A model generated the notes under the pieces. It was not told where the DNA came from. It was given only the letters and a program-made list of their open reading frames with translations, and searched no databases. From NCBI RefSeq assembly GCF_021462225.1, contig NC_061815.1:48733873-48797872 (forward strand): DNA of 64,000 bases, written 5' to 3'. This document shows positions 11,301 to 22,729 of this stretch, in pieces. A program made the translations under genes and the position numbers. This DNA is from Girardinichthys multiradiatus (Eukaryota > Chordata > Actinopteri > Cyprinodontiformes > Goodeidae). The number at the start of each line of letters is the position of its first letter. Position 1 is the first letter of the stretch.

Positions 11301-13430
11301 TACTATTCTTAAACCCTAAAATACCTGTTCATGTGTTTAGTTCTACCCTGTACTGCCAGTAAAAAAAAAAAAGTTAATTAGAGTAAATATTTTTCTTTTA
11401 TTCTTCCAAAAGACACTGTTGCTGTATTTATCTAATTTTTATCACCATAATCATGTAACAAAATGAGCAGTCCCAGCTTATATGGAAACCACAAGCAAAA
11501 TAACATGTACATGAACATGTTGGTTTAATTAAAAGATGTAAATTCTGTTTTATTCTGAGCAAAAGCACACAAGCTCTTAACATGCTTTATGAAAGCTTTC
11601 TCCAGTTAAGTAGCTTTCAGAATTAATGGATTCCTTGATCTCCAGTTGCCCTTTTTCACTCATGGAATTTCTACATTTCGCTCAAACAGTCTCATAATGG
11701 TTTTCAGGACAGGGCCCATCAGGGAAAAGGGCAAAAACCATGTATTACCTTTAATGGTTTCGTTTAGGAATAACTAAAAAGGAGGGGTTATTTCTGCTTG
11801 GTGTCAAAGTGTTTTACTAACTGCAAGGTTGCTCATTTTCTTCAGAAGGTTAAATCTTTAAACTATAGGATCCACTTTCATTAAATACACTTATGCTTTA
11901 ATAATTACATTTTTATATGAATATTTCACTTCTTTGAAATAATTTAAATAAAACCAATTGTTAGTATAGAGTATTTAAGGACTTAATTGACATTTTAAAA
12001 AATAACCACCAGTGAAGCCACAAAACAAACAAAAAAAAAAAACCTTATATCTTATGTTTTGCTTTTTTCATAAATGTATGAAGACACAATTCAATATCAT
12101 AAACAACTTGTAGATAAATGCTGCCTCACGGTTGTACTGTCATGCTCTGTTAAATTTAAGGACATGTACATTTGTTATTACATTTATTGGTATGTTTGAA
12201 GCTCATCAGACAAGAGAATTATGCAGCCCCCTGTCCCAGATAAAAGCAATATTGTGTTTGGAGCAGATGTGTATCAGCTCACACAGCATTCAGATTGTGT
12301 TGCAACAAAGAAAGAATGAAAAAAGTATATAGAGGACATTTTCACACATTCACGCATCTTTTAGTGACTTCATTAAATCTGTGTTCTTAAAGGAGTTGCT
12401 TATGTAAGAAAGATTCTTAAATAACTTGTTTTTCTAATTCTGTTTTGTCCACTCAGAATTAACAATCAAAGCTTTATTTTATTTTACTGCATAATAATCG
12501 TTTATTATTTGTGTTTCTGCTAAAACTTACCAAAATAGGCCAACCACAAGATAAGCAAGGATGCAGGAAATGACCTAAAATGATTCATGAAGAATTGTTC
12601 AGGACATGAATCTAAAAATAAACACAGACTACAGAAAGCTGCATTAAAGGAATGTGGGGTCCCCAGGTGGTGCGGACCTGTGCACCTGTCATTTCAATTC
12701 TGCTCATCCTCTTGTGATGGTGTAATTCCCAGTCAGTTATACTTGTATTATGTAGTCAGTGCTGAGGTCTGTAACCTCCTGGGATGACAGGATGATCTGA
12801 CGGATTGAGGGAAGCATCTCAAAAACTCAGTCTTGGTGCAGCTTCTATATGCAAGTTGAACTTAAATCAGATGTGAAAATATAACTTTCATATCACAGAG
12901 TAGTGCTGAAGTCCTTCCCTCTACAATCGCAAAAACATCTTACTTCCTGAATTTATTTATAATAATATTGTGTTCTTGATCTCAATCTGATGCTAAATTG
13001 AGTTAAGATTGCTCATTTGAATGTTGAAGAAACTATAGATATACATTTAGGTATGTAGTATGCACATGAAATAAACTAGACCCTGTATGGAAGAAGCAGG
13101 TATAGAAAATTGATAAATGGATTGATAGACAACCCATAATCTGGGGTATATGTTTGCTTTTGAATACAAAGCAAAAAGATGTGAACACTTTTAAATAATT
13201 TGTTTACATATGCAAGTCATATCGCAACATTTACTGAAATTATTTCATATCAGGTTTCCTAACATTGTGCAGCCCTGGAAAGATATGCCACCTTGGCTCA
13301 GCAGTAGTTTTTGAGGCGGGTTTACAACTAGTCTATAAGAGGTTAAACCATGCAAGTTGTTGACTTTATTTAATGAGGATCTTTACTTGTCATACATATA
13401 TCACATTATTAGGCATACGTCTGACCCACA
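8351..13430. other. No gene or element recognised
   Basis: About 5 kb of AT-rich sequence with short A-runs (for example 10837-10850 and 11360-11372). I saw no transposase, RT, LTR end or tRNA-like sequence. Open frames here are under 85 codons and show no domain signature. It may hold host non-coding sequence or very old repeats. Confidence 0.45.
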
Positions 13431-15290
13431 TGCAGGAAATCACCAGGAGACTTAAACAGCTTTAACAATTTATTGAAACTGACAGGAGAGTGAATGATCA
13501 GGTCCAGGGAAGTCCCCTGGTTCTGGCACCAACTAACTGTGTGGAAAGGGGAAATCAGATGAGCGGAGCGAAGTTTAAAGGAGAAAGAAGTTTGATTAAA
13601 GACTGGAAGCTTACTGGCGCAGGCGAGTGGTCCCATATAGGAGAGAGGTCTTTCAGAGACTGCAGCGGTTCTGTGAGCGTTAACAGGTGATCTTAGGTCA
13701 GAGGGCGGTCAGGGCTTGTTCTTGGGTGAGCCAGAGGAAACCAATTGTTTCTCCTGATCAGCATGAGAGGGATCCGTAAATTCAGAAGGCGTCTTAGAAA
13801 GATGGCTAGGCAGGAACATAGAGGTAACCTTAGAGGAAAGACAACAGCAAGGAGTCAAACGGAAAACTTGAGAACAGGAATCTGAAAGAACACCTGTACC
13901 TGGAGGCTAGAGGTACCACAAAGGATGACACTCGACTGATCAGCAACCAGCTCCTCTTATCCTGCTGCTGATTAGCTCAGAAAGGAGCTCAATGACACTT
14001 TAAGTCCTAGATTATCAGTTAATCCCTAAATATGGGAACATTTCAACAAAAAGAGACAGTGATGCAACAGTGATATGTAATACAACACACAATTCCAGAC
14101 ACTTCGTTTCAGCATACACACGCTGTTCAAAACAAGTGTGCATCAAAAACGACACACATTCTTCCAGGATTTGATGTTTCACAAAATGCACTTTACTTTC
14201 ACACGTTTAGGCCCAAAAAGCAGGTGGTTAGCTATGTCAGTATTCTTGGCATGATAGGAAACTGTGCAACAGCAGCTTAATGGATGCACCTAGTTGTACT
14301 TGTTTTGCTCCATAATACATTTGTCAGTTCTTGTCAGTATTAACAACTAAAACAGCAAATGAACCTGGATGAAACTGATGGGAAGTGACAAACATTTAGA
14401 AAAATACCACTTGAAATGGTCTGAAATAGGTCAGGCACTTGTTTTGTTCATTTGGATGCACAATTTGCTCAAATGTAACAATAAATATCGATATGTCTGT
14501 TATTTTCTAGACAATCTCTAGAAATGTTATAATCCTCAATTTTAATTTTATATTCCTCAATTTTAACAAATTAATCATTAAACCAAAGTATTTGGTCCAT
14601 TTGCTTTAAAACCAACTAATTTACCAATAAGTTAAAGTTGTGTCCAAACGAAAAGAAAATTTTCACCTCCAACTTTATTGAATATAAAATAACCCTTAGC
14701 AAACGTGTACAACTCCCTAAACTAAATTATGTTTTATTGCAGAGGCAAATTTTCATACTGAAAAAACTGGAAAAAATTTCAACTTTAATTCAAATCAAAC
14801 ATCACATGGCTCTCAGGTTTGCAAAACCAGTGAACAGGCAGAATGCAGTGGTCAGAGGACAGAAACTGGGTCAGAGCCAGGGAAGCAGATTCAGGAGACA
14901 GGATCTGAGGGAGAGGCAGAGAGCGGGAGTCAAGAGGCAGAAGGAGGGTTGAGGTCCAGAATCCAGAAGCCAGTAAGGTATCTGACATGGGCAAGGCAGA
15001 GCAGAGAAATCTAAGGGGCAAAATCGAGGTCAGGATTAGGCAGGCAGACAAGGAAGAAACGCTGGACATTTACTCACACGATGGCTTTTGATAATCTGGC
15101 GCTGTTTGTCTGTCAGTGTGGTGTTTCCAAAGCCAGAAGAACGGGTGGAGCGGGTGAGGCGAGATTAGGGAACTGGCTGGGAAGGAACAGGAGAAAGCCA
15201 TCATCATAATGACTTCAGCACTGAGATGAGAGGCAGACAGACAGAGACGGTGCAGACAAACAGCCCAGAATCATGACATGTTCAGCATCT
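13431..15290. other. AG-rich segments, possibly LTR-derived, unassigned
   Basis: Two purine-rich stretches (13430-13990 and 14810-15285) differ from the AT-rich surroundings. They resemble the style of fish LTR-retrotransposon leaders read on the minus strand: the right edge at 15278 reads tgtcatgattctgggc on the minus strand, a plausible LTR start. I could not find the matching ends or a target duplication, so this remains a suggestion. Confidence 0.25.
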
Positions 15291-15556
15291 CACTGTAAGC
15301 TTCCCGTGGTTTTTTATCACTACAGAGTGCCTCATGAAAATGTAGCAGAATAATGAAACTCTGAGGTCTTATTATAAATGGCGAAACATTAATTCACATG
15401 TTGGTGTAATGATAAGTCTCTTAAAATATGTTTCCTTCATTTTATACCGCTCATTAGGTGTTTGTGATTTTGGCATGTCCCTCACAGTGCTCTGCTAACT
15501 ACAGTGTGTAATAAGTGCTTAAACGATACTAAATCAAAAAGTATGTACATGGTTTT

Positions 15557-16309
15557 TGTCAGGATCTGGGTTGTGTTTGTGTTTTGTGATTGCTACATGT
15601 GTTCAGTGTTTTCAGACGGTGCTGGAGTTCTCAGGTGTGCTGGGTGACAGGTGCGACTTATTCTACTTATTACGCTAAGGAGTACTTAAGCAGGAGGCTG
15701 CCAGCATTTCGATGCCAGAGTGTTTTGCCCACAGTGGTAACAAGCTCAAGCCAAACACAAGTCTATGCTTTGTTCTTTGACCTCGTGTAACTTTGTTTAT
15801 GCTCCTTCGCAGGCTAAGTAAACCTGAACCCTAGGTTTATGTCACTGAATACTGACTACGTGTCCGGAGTTCTTCCTGTATGATCAAGACTATCTACTGT
15901 CTTTGTTTGGATTCGCATCTAGCTGGCAGTTTCCTGCTACCTTCGCCTCCTGGACCAAGCCGTAAGCGTACCCTGTCCACCCTCCAATGTAAGCATCTGC
16001 ACACCGAACTCATTCCTGTTTTGCTCCAAGCTCACACTGAACAGCACCTAAGAACCTTCTACAAACCTGGATCCTGAATGCCTCTTCCCCTGATGACCTG
16101 ACCACACCTATTTAGTAAGCTGTTGGCATTAATTCCTTGTTCTTAGTTCGACATTATTTAGTTGCCTATTTTTCACCAGTGCTCTTCTCATACATTTGGA
16201 GAATCATCCGTTATGTTCCTGAAAATCTTTGTTACAATAAACATCCTTTACATATTCTGTTCCCTGGAGTGTTCTCTTTTATGTGGGTCAGATCTATTGT
16301 AAACTGACA
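15557..16309 (+). mobile_element. Solo LTR, 753 bp, with 5-bp target duplication
   Basis: The segment starts tgtcaggatctggg and ends aaactgaca, so its ends form the short inverted repeat TGTCAG/CTGACA typical of LTRs. It is flanked by gtttt on both sides (15552-15556 and 16310-16314). A polyadenylation signal aataaa lies near 16237, about 70 bp before the end, suggesting plus orientation. There is no internal coding region or primer site next to it, so it is best read as a solo LTR left by recombination between two LTRs. The family (Gypsy-like or ERV) cannot be decided without the interior. Confidence 0.75.
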
Positions 16310-16314
16310 GTTTT

Positions 16315-17200
16315 ATTGTCTACAACATCCTATTTGACAAAAAAGTCAATGTGATCGTGTATATTTTATTTTCATAATTATATTGAACATTATGCACGTG
16401 TCCCTGAAATCACTGTCCACCCTGTCATTATGCGGTAAATTCCCCAAGCAACACACAGTATGAATGGACAATATGGACTTTTTTAGTGATATTGGTTTCA
16501 ACAAGACTAGTTTGATAAGCCAAGCCTAGTTTACCTAGACCATCAATTAAAGTGTGTAAGGGAACATTTTGAATTGTATTTTCCACAGAATGACATCAGG
16601 GATGCCATATCTGATGAACAGCTTTAAAAACCCACCCACCTCAATAAAAAACAGCCCAAATCTAAAGCCATCTTGAACCTCATATTAAAACTGTTAAATG
16701 GATATCAAAAAATGCTGCACCATGTTCTTTTAAATCATAAAGTTGCGCTCTTATTTCTGTATTAAAATACTTGCAATGAGCTTTGGAGTCATCCTCTGGA
16801 ACAGAGGCAATCCATAATATTTGAGCTCTGGATCAGCCTCCCATTCTTTTTTTTTTTTTCCCCCACTGCAGCGAGACTACTGTGTCTCAACGTCAAATCA
16901 AAGCTTAACAGTAATTAGGCCATAGTATCACAGTATATTTCAGTTGAACTCAATTCCATTTGTGGCGTTTAAAATTGACATTGACCAATGTCATTTCATA
17001 GTGACAAACCAATGATTACCACTGATCAGTGATGTCAAGTTCGATAGATCCTTTACATTTCAAAATAAAGTAATGATACAAGTGCTTTTATTGAAATGTG
17101 TATGTTTTCTGCCACACAATTAATTTGATACAATTTCTTATGAATACTTTCTAAAAACCCACCAAATGTTGAGAATAGAAGACCAAATTTTATCAACCCG
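16315..17200. other. No gene recognised
   Basis: AT-rich sequence. A pyrimidine tract followed by ccactgcag at 16848-16870 looks like a good splice acceptor, but the following sequence has stops in all frames before 17227 and I cannot attach it to an exon. Confidence 0.4.
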
Positions 17201-17226
17201 CCCAAAGCCATGTTTTCTTGCCCAAC

Positions 17227-17571
17227 ATGTTCAAAAGACGCCTAATCAGGCAGAAACCTACTGATCTGGCAACACTGGCTGAGGCAGCAGGGAGCTATTG
17301 GGAATATCCTGATGCTGACCTGGACAGAAGAAGAGAGTACCTTGAGAAAAAGAGGGGGAATGGACAAAAGACACATAGTATGGAAAGAATAATGGTGTCA
17401 ATGAGCTCAGAGAGAGAAAAAAGAAGGCAAAACGAAAGTAACCGAGAGGCAAAAAGAAAAGCCAGAGCCAGAAACAGGGCCAGTGCTGTGTTGCTGTCAG
17501 AGACACCACCCAACTCCCCTGTAGCTGTTAAAACCCCAGAACATCAGCCTGAACCAGAGCCCTCCAGGTGA
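17227..17571 (+). CDS. Isolated exon-like frame encoding an Arg/Lys-rich protein segment
   Basis: An open frame begins at an ATG at 17227 (upstream in-frame stop at 17176) and runs 115 codons to a splice-donor-like GTGAGA near 17570. The N-terminal third is acidic/aromatic (AGSYWEYPDADLDRRREYLE). The middle is very basic and probably helical (EREKRRQNESNREAKRKARA), and the end is proline-rich (LLSETPPNSPVAV, then EHQPEPEPS). The pattern recalls a repeated, poorly characterised group of teleost proteins with a basic coiled N-terminus and a TPPxSP motif, which I suspect is carried by a DNA transposon. That link is memory-based. No following exon is recognisable before 18097. It could be a transposon-gene exon, a host exon, or chance. 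Confidence 0.4.
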   Translation: MFKRRLIRQKPTDLATLAEAAGSYWEYPDADLDRRREYLEKKRGNGQKTHSMERIMVSMSSEREKRRQNESNREAKRKARARNRASAVLLSETPPNSPVAVKTPEHQPEPEPSR

Positions 17572-17698
17572 GATCACTGAAAATTTAGCAGATAAGACTG
17601 AATAAAAAGTTTAGATTAATTTTAAGACAATTATAAACTGTTTATGCGTCCTTTTCCTGACCTGTATTCAGCCATATGTTTAAGATCACATTATTTCG

Positions 17699-17719
17699 GT
17701 GTGTGTGTGTGTGTGCGTG
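17699..17719. repeat. Short (GT)n run
   Basis: About ten GT units with one interruption; a minor microsatellite. Confidence 0.85.
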
Positions 17720-18096
17720 CATTTCTATTTGCGACTGTGTATGTCATGGTGTAGGGGTGCAGGGGTTGCTTTTAAACGTGTAAAGCACTTTATGCTATGT
17801 TTTTAATGTTTATTTATGAAGCCATTCAGTGACATTTCACAATGTATCCACCCTGATATTTTCATGTTTTATGGAAAAAAATCACAAGTTATTGAAGACT
17901 TTTGTGTGATTCCTTTACAAACTATTTATGGCCAAATACAACTGTTTGAAAGTTTGATCAGATATCTTTGTTGATAGATTTTATTAGAAAGTGCAATTCT
18001 CGCAGATTTTATGCAGAAACAATTTGCCATAATTTCATCAATATCCAAATTTGTTCCCCATTAACTCAAATATATTGTTTAAAAAGGGACTAAACT

Positions 18097-18462
18097 ACGG
18101 TGGCCGGGGGGTGCAAAACACTTTTTGCAAGTACAAGTACCGAAACAAATGTACATTTCAGAAAACAAATTTACATTTCAGAAAACACTTTTACATTTCA
18201 GAAAACAAATGTACATTTCAGAAAATCCACCGGAAAGGGAATGTACCAACGCCGAGGCTGACCCGGAAGTCAGCCTCAGGGGCTGCATCCTTCGAAGGCC
18301 ATATTTGTAGGCCGATTACGTTACAGCGCGGCGACGAAGGCTGTCCCAATTCATGAATCATGACTCCCTCAAATGCGGCCGACAAATGTGTCCTTATTTA
18401 TCCCGATTTGAAGGATGGGTCGTGAGTATCCTTCGCGGCCCATCATTTCCCATCATTCATTG
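18097..18462 (+). repeat. Left long inverted repeat with short tandem units
   Basis: After the GC-rich tip the arm holds four spaced copies of an acatttcagaaaac-type unit (18150-18222), then a perfect 9-bp stem (gaggctgac/gtcagcctc, near 18255) and a ccttcgaagg palindrome near 18290. The same order occurs in the right arm, where the tandem units differ slightly in sequence. Confidence 0.88.
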
Positions 18463-18496
18463 CGGGTCGAAGCGGATTGGTCAAGCAGGGGAAGCC

Positions 18497-18521
18497 ATGG
18501 CGGACCATAGCAACAAAAGCT
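18497..18521 (+). CDS. Possible first exon of the inverted-repeat transposon
   Basis: A start codon in good context (gaagccATGGcgg) opens MADHSNKS and runs into a consensus donor, GTGAGTAA, at 18522. It lies just inside the left inverted repeat, where a transposon promoter and first exon are expected. Phase 1 at the donor fits the candidate exon at 19045. Eight codons are little evidence, so this is a hypothesis. Confidence 0.35.
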
Positions 18522-19044
18522 GTGAGTAAATTGTGGAAAATGACACTTTCTGTGACACAAATTAACTTCTACAATGTTTTTAGTGCGGGAATATAACTAT
18601 GTAGACGTGAAATATCTGCTTGATTTATCTAGACATCGCTTCATTTCAAATGTGCTCCGATGTGTTCGGAGTTTTCCGTTCCCGGCGTAGTAACCGGCTC
18701 GCCTCGCCAGCCCTACCGGCGGTGAGGTGAGCTAACCCGGTAGAGATGTGACCGGACTATCGGCACTAAGCTCCCGCTGGCAGTCATCACAATGAACGTT
18801 TAACACAAGTGATTTCTAACAGTTTATGTTATTATTTTAATTGTTACTGAAAATCGATTTAACATTTCAGGTGATATTAAGGTTAACCAGAATAAATGGA
18901 CAGTTTTATGTAATCCAACCGTATCGCTGGAGAGTGTGATTGAGAATAAATAAGCTTTACAATATTAATTTTTAATGAAGAAATGTGCTATATGTTTTAA
19001 AAGTTTATTTATAATTCAGTTAGCATTATAATTTCTGATTCCAG

Positions 19045-19071
19045 GTACAATCCAGAGACAATCATGTTCAG
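19045..19071 (+). CDS. Possible 27-nt internal exon of the inverted-repeat transposon
   Basis: The segment is preceded by a ttctgattccag acceptor and followed by the donor GTAAGAAAA at 19072. Joined in phase to the candidate first exon it stays open and reads TIQRQSCS. No further exon is visible before the right inverted repeat, so the gene would be truncated in this copy. Chance occurrence of two splice-like signals cannot be excluded. Confidence 0.25.
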
Positions 19072-19286
19072 GTAAGAAAATGTTTGATTTAACTAGCCAA
19101 TAAACAAAGAGATAGCAACTTTATGGCTAATGAATGTCGACATATTTTATTTATATATATATATATAAACAACAGCTTTCAATTTTAAGATAGATGGGAA
19201 TTATAAAGTATTTGATCCCCTCTGGCTGTTCTTAGATAATTATATAATAATGCAGTGTTTTTGGTGTATTAGTATCTTCTTCTTCA

Positions 19287-19642
19287 CAATGAATGATGGG
19301 AAATGATGGGCCGCGAAGGATACTCACGACCCATCCTTCAAATCGGACAAAATAAGGACACATTTGTCGGCAGCATTTGCTCGGAATAATTCATGAATTG
19401 GGACAGCCTTCGTCGCCGCGCTGTAACGTAATCGGCCTACAAATACGGCCTTCGAAGGATGCAGCCCTGAGGCTGACTTCCGGGTCAGCCTCGGCGTTGG
19501 TACATTCCCTTTCCGGTTGATTTTCTGAAATGTAAAAGTGTTTTCTGAAATGTAAATTTGTTTTCTGAAATGTAAATTTGTTTTCTGAAAAGTAAATTTG
19601 TTTTGGTACTTGTAAAAGTGTTTTGCACCCCCCGGCCACCGT
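19287..19642 (-). repeat. Right long inverted repeat
   Basis: Reverse complement of the left arm with few differences and small length changes in the acatttcagaaaac tandem units. High arm identity suggests a fairly recent element or gene conversion between arms. Confidence 0.88.
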
Positions 19643-19650
19643 ACTAAACA

Positions 19651-20135
19651 CTATCTAAAAGTACATTTTATAATCATATGTTCTTATTCTAATTGGAATG
19701 TGTTCATGACAGGGTGGATGCATTTCACTGCTGGGAAGTACCTTGTTTGCTTTCAGTTTATTTATAAAAAGTGTGGGAGCTTGACCAACATGCATTTAAC
19801 AGCATAACTTCTATTTAATCCAATGAATATAAAGTTTCATGAAAAAGGCTTAAAGACACTTTACGGTTAGATTGACTCAATTAAAGGAAAAACAAAAAAA
19901 TAATAATTTAGGAAAAAATGTGTACTTACATATTTTGACAGGCCTAAAATGCACTATACTGCAAAAGGAGTTGTCTGTCTACTACTACATTTACATCAAC
20001 TTTGATGACATCCTATTCTTAATCTATAAGGTCCAGTTTGTTGATGGACCTGCTGTTGCCAGCGATAGCAAATTGAACTATTCTGTAAACATCTTAAACA
20101 AGGTTTAGGAGTGTGTTGTTCATAGTTAGATATGA
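19651..20135. other. No gene recognised
   Basis: AT-rich sequence without recognisable coding or repeat structure. Confidence 0.4.
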
Positions 20136-20325
20136 AAACCAGAACTGCAGCCTCCGCTCTAATTCATCCCAAAGGTGTTCAAGAAGGTTGAGGTCTGGAC
20201 TCTGTACAGACTAGTCAAGTTTCTCTACACCAAACTTTATACACCTGCGACCATGGAAGTGATTGGAACACCAGAATTCATTGGTGGTGTGACCCAATTC
20301 TTTTGGCAATATAGTGCATGAACAG
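20136..20325 (-). mobile_element. Tc1/mariner relic, 3' end of transposase and terminal repeat
   Basis: The minus strand holds a segment that reads approximately QSPDLNLLEHLWDEL with one lesion (near 20160-20205), the catalytic-Glu region of Tc1/mariner transposases. The plus strand ends ttttggcaatatagtg near 20317, which resembles a terminal repeat of this group. The rest of the element is missing or unrecognisable. Confidence 0.65.
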
Positions 20326-20774
20326 AGGTGTTTTCTGAGACAGAAAAGGCATTCAACTTGGTCAGAAGCTTGGAACTGAAAAAGACAACATAATTTGTTG
20401 ACTAAATGGCACTTAAAGAAGACAATGCACAGCAGCCTTTGTGACCAGAATGAGGATTGAAGTCGTTTCAGGCAGCTGAGTGACTAAAGCTAAATTTAGA
20501 GCAGGAGACCTGAGCCGAACAAGACAGAATTTGTTAGAGGGTAACCAGGCAGAGAATCCATAGAGCAGAAGGAAACAGAGCAGATCCAGTGAGAGCTGGA
20601 AGTAGATGGGGGCAGACGTTGGTGTCACTTCCTGATGTGAGTGGTACATGCACAGAATGTGAGCGGTGCAGGCACGGATGCAAACTAACCTTCCTCCATC
20701 GATTACCCTTCATAGACAGAAAAAAATCTTGATGTCTTGTATGACACTGTATCCTATTTCGCCCTCATGCTATT

Positions 20775-20822
20775 ATTATTATTGTTATTTATTATTATTT
20801 ACTACTATTATTATTTATTTAG
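20775..20822. repeat. Imperfect (ATT)n microsatellite
   Basis: ATT/TTA trinucleotide units with interruptions. Confidence 0.85.
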
Positions 20823-21330
20823 ATTTTATTCACAACCAAAATAAAACTATTAAACAAAATCACATTAGTCAGTATTTTATAGAACATAAAAACGTTGTCT
20901 TTTTGTGAATTTGCTAATCATTTTGTAGATGTTTTGTTTTTTCTTTTCCAGATGGCAGACTCTGCATTGTTTACAAGGACTTTGCATCATTGTGCTCCAT
21001 GTGACATCATAGGCTAAGCTTGTTATCAAGCTACAAATACAAGAAAAACAATATATTTATGGCTTTGAGCAGCTTGTTCCTCTTTGCTGCACTTCCAAAT
21101 TTACAATTAATCAATTGCTCTTTTGTAGAAAACAGGACTTTTAACAAAAATAGTAACTATGCACAGTGCCCAATTTCTACACAGTTTAAATAAAAATTCT
21201 TAACGACTCCTTTCTCTAATGCTATTATTATGTAGTTTTTAGATGCACTGCAAACGGTTTCATAGTGCTTGAACTTTTACCATTTTGTCATGTAACCACT
21301 GCAAAGTTAAATAGGACTGGGATTAGTTTT
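20823..21330. other. No gene recognised
   Basis: AT-rich anonymous sequence. Confidence 0.4.
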
Positions 21331-21334
21331 TAAA

Positions 21335-21489
21335 TCCCAATTAAAATACTGTTGTTCTGTAAAGGCCTCAGACACCTTTTCATGAAGACCAAAGACCACA
21401 GCAGACAGGTAAGGAAGAAAGTTGTGGAGAGGTTTAAAGCAGAGTTAGTTTCTACAGCAATGAAGAGTGGAGCAACATTCCACAGGCAA
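21335..21489 (+). mobile_element. Tc1-like relic (start of transposase gene)
   Basis: The phrase ttcatgaagaccaaagacca and the following gacaggtaaggaagaaagtt match the 5' coding region of the Tc1-like family also present at 33180 and 46383. Its frame encodes MKTKDHSRQVRKKVVERFKA, the first DNA-binding helix region of that transposase. The fragment ends at the start of a different repeat at 21490. Confidence 0.75.
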
Positions 21490-22085
21490 TTCAATCCTGT
21501 AAGACTCACAATGAAAAAGCACATAGGTGACAATTAGATAAGTTTATTTATAAATATTTATTTGGCACTGAGAATGACGTGAGAGACATGAGCTTGAATG
21601 AACAACTTATGAATATTATTAGAGGTGTCTTCCTCCTGGGATCCGACTGGTGGTGGAGTGGAGGCCTGAGGAGGTAGGGAAATCGGGAGGAGCTAAGAAG
21701 GCAGATGGTGGAGGTGGGGAGGAGGAGGGGAGGTGGAGGGTTGCAGCTCAGCTTGAAGAGCAAGGAAGTCCGTGAGTGAAGATCTTTAAAGCAGAGCCTT
21801 GGATGGTGATTGGCTTAAGAGGAAATGCGGACTCGATGCTGATTGGCTGGAGAGGGGACCCATTGGATGGAGCAGAGGAGGGGGTGAGTCTTCCAGATTG
21901 AATTTTCGTCAAAACTCCATTTCAATCCTGTAAGACTCACAATGAAAAGACACATAGGTGGCGATTAGAAAAGTTTATTTAAAAATATTTATTTGGCACT
22001 TGAACCCCGGAGGAAGACACGAACGCTGAGAATGACGTGAGCTTGAATGAACAACTTATGAATAGAATTAAAGATATCTTCCCCC
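21490..22085 (-). repeat. Two direct copies of about 125 bp, offset 431 bp, with LTR-like signals
   Basis: 21490-21620 and 21921-22075 share tcaatcctgtaagactcaca, a ttatttggcact block and cttgaatgaacaacttatga. The sequences beyond each shared block differ. Read on the minus strand, the shared part contains overlapping aataaa signals, and the DNA between the copies has two agccaatca boxes (near 21810 and 21843). This could be the end region of an LTR present twice, or a local duplication later reshaped. Confidence 0.55.
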
Positions 22086-22725
22086 CAAAAGGGCATTGGA
22101 GGGGTTGATGAATGAGTATTCAAGGCAAAGAGGTGATGACTCGAGCCGCGAAGGCATTGAGATGACGGATAGGTTATGCTGCGAAGGCATGGGAGTGATA
22201 GATAAGATTGCAGAAGCATGAGAATGATAAAGAGAGAGAGAGAATGATGCCATGACTGTACATGCTGAGGGGAAGAATGAAGTGATGAAGCAGGAGAGAG
22301 AAATGATTGACTGTGGCTGACGAATGCTGGAGATTGCCGACCTTAGAGAAATGGGGATAAGAGAGATGAAGTTAGATGGTTGATTTTTGTCTATGAAGAC
22401 AAACTGAATTTAATTATAGGCCATCCACCACCAGATAATGCGAGAAGTTCTTACCTAAGAACTGGGAAGTTGTTGAACAGTTAAAACAGAGTGGAAGTCT
22501 GGGCGAACATTGGAGGAGAAAGCTGAAGATGACCAGCGGCCAAGTTGTTGAAGAGAAGCTGTTGAAACTCCTTGAGTGGCTGCAGTGATTACTGCTCAAA
22601 TTCTAAATGAATGTCCTGAAAACTGAGTGGGGGCAGATTAGATGACTAGAGTTTGTCTGAAATGTTTGAGGAACTGTGAGGCAGTAATGAGGCCCCTTCT
22701 GAAGTGAGAAAGAGTGGCATGTTAG
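22086..22725. other. No gene recognised
   Basis: Purine-rich sequence on the plus strand with a short (GA)n run near 22232-22243. It should be continuous with the interrupted retrovirus beyond the solo LTR, but I cannot recognise pol or env in it. Confidence 0.35.
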
Positions 22726-22729
22726 GCGG

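Larger units (their letters stand above)
18097..19642. mobile_element. 1546-bp DNA transposon with about 360-bp inverted repeats, unassigned superfamily
   Basis: The element starts acggtggccggggggtgcaa and ends with its reverse complement. Long inverted repeats (18097-18462 and 19287-19642) are nearly identical. Flanks read actaaact (18089-18096) and actaaaca (19643-19650), matching at 7 of 8 positions, which suggests an 8-bp target duplication as for hAT or P-type elements. The ends do not match a TIR I can name. The interior has no transposase but keeps a possible first exon and a possible 27-nt exon. It looks like a non-autonomous derivative of an intron-containing transposon. A foldback element is the alternative. 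Confidence 0.8.

Noticed and set aside
16848..16870. Good splice acceptor (long T tract followed by cag)
   Set aside because: No open frame follows it, and it does not lead in frame to the exon at 17227.
18145..18230. Regularly spaced short repeats that look like a small CRISPR array
   Set aside because: The units are in the arm of a transposon in a vertebrate genome, lie only about 20 bp apart, and recur as the inverted partner arm at 19519-19600.
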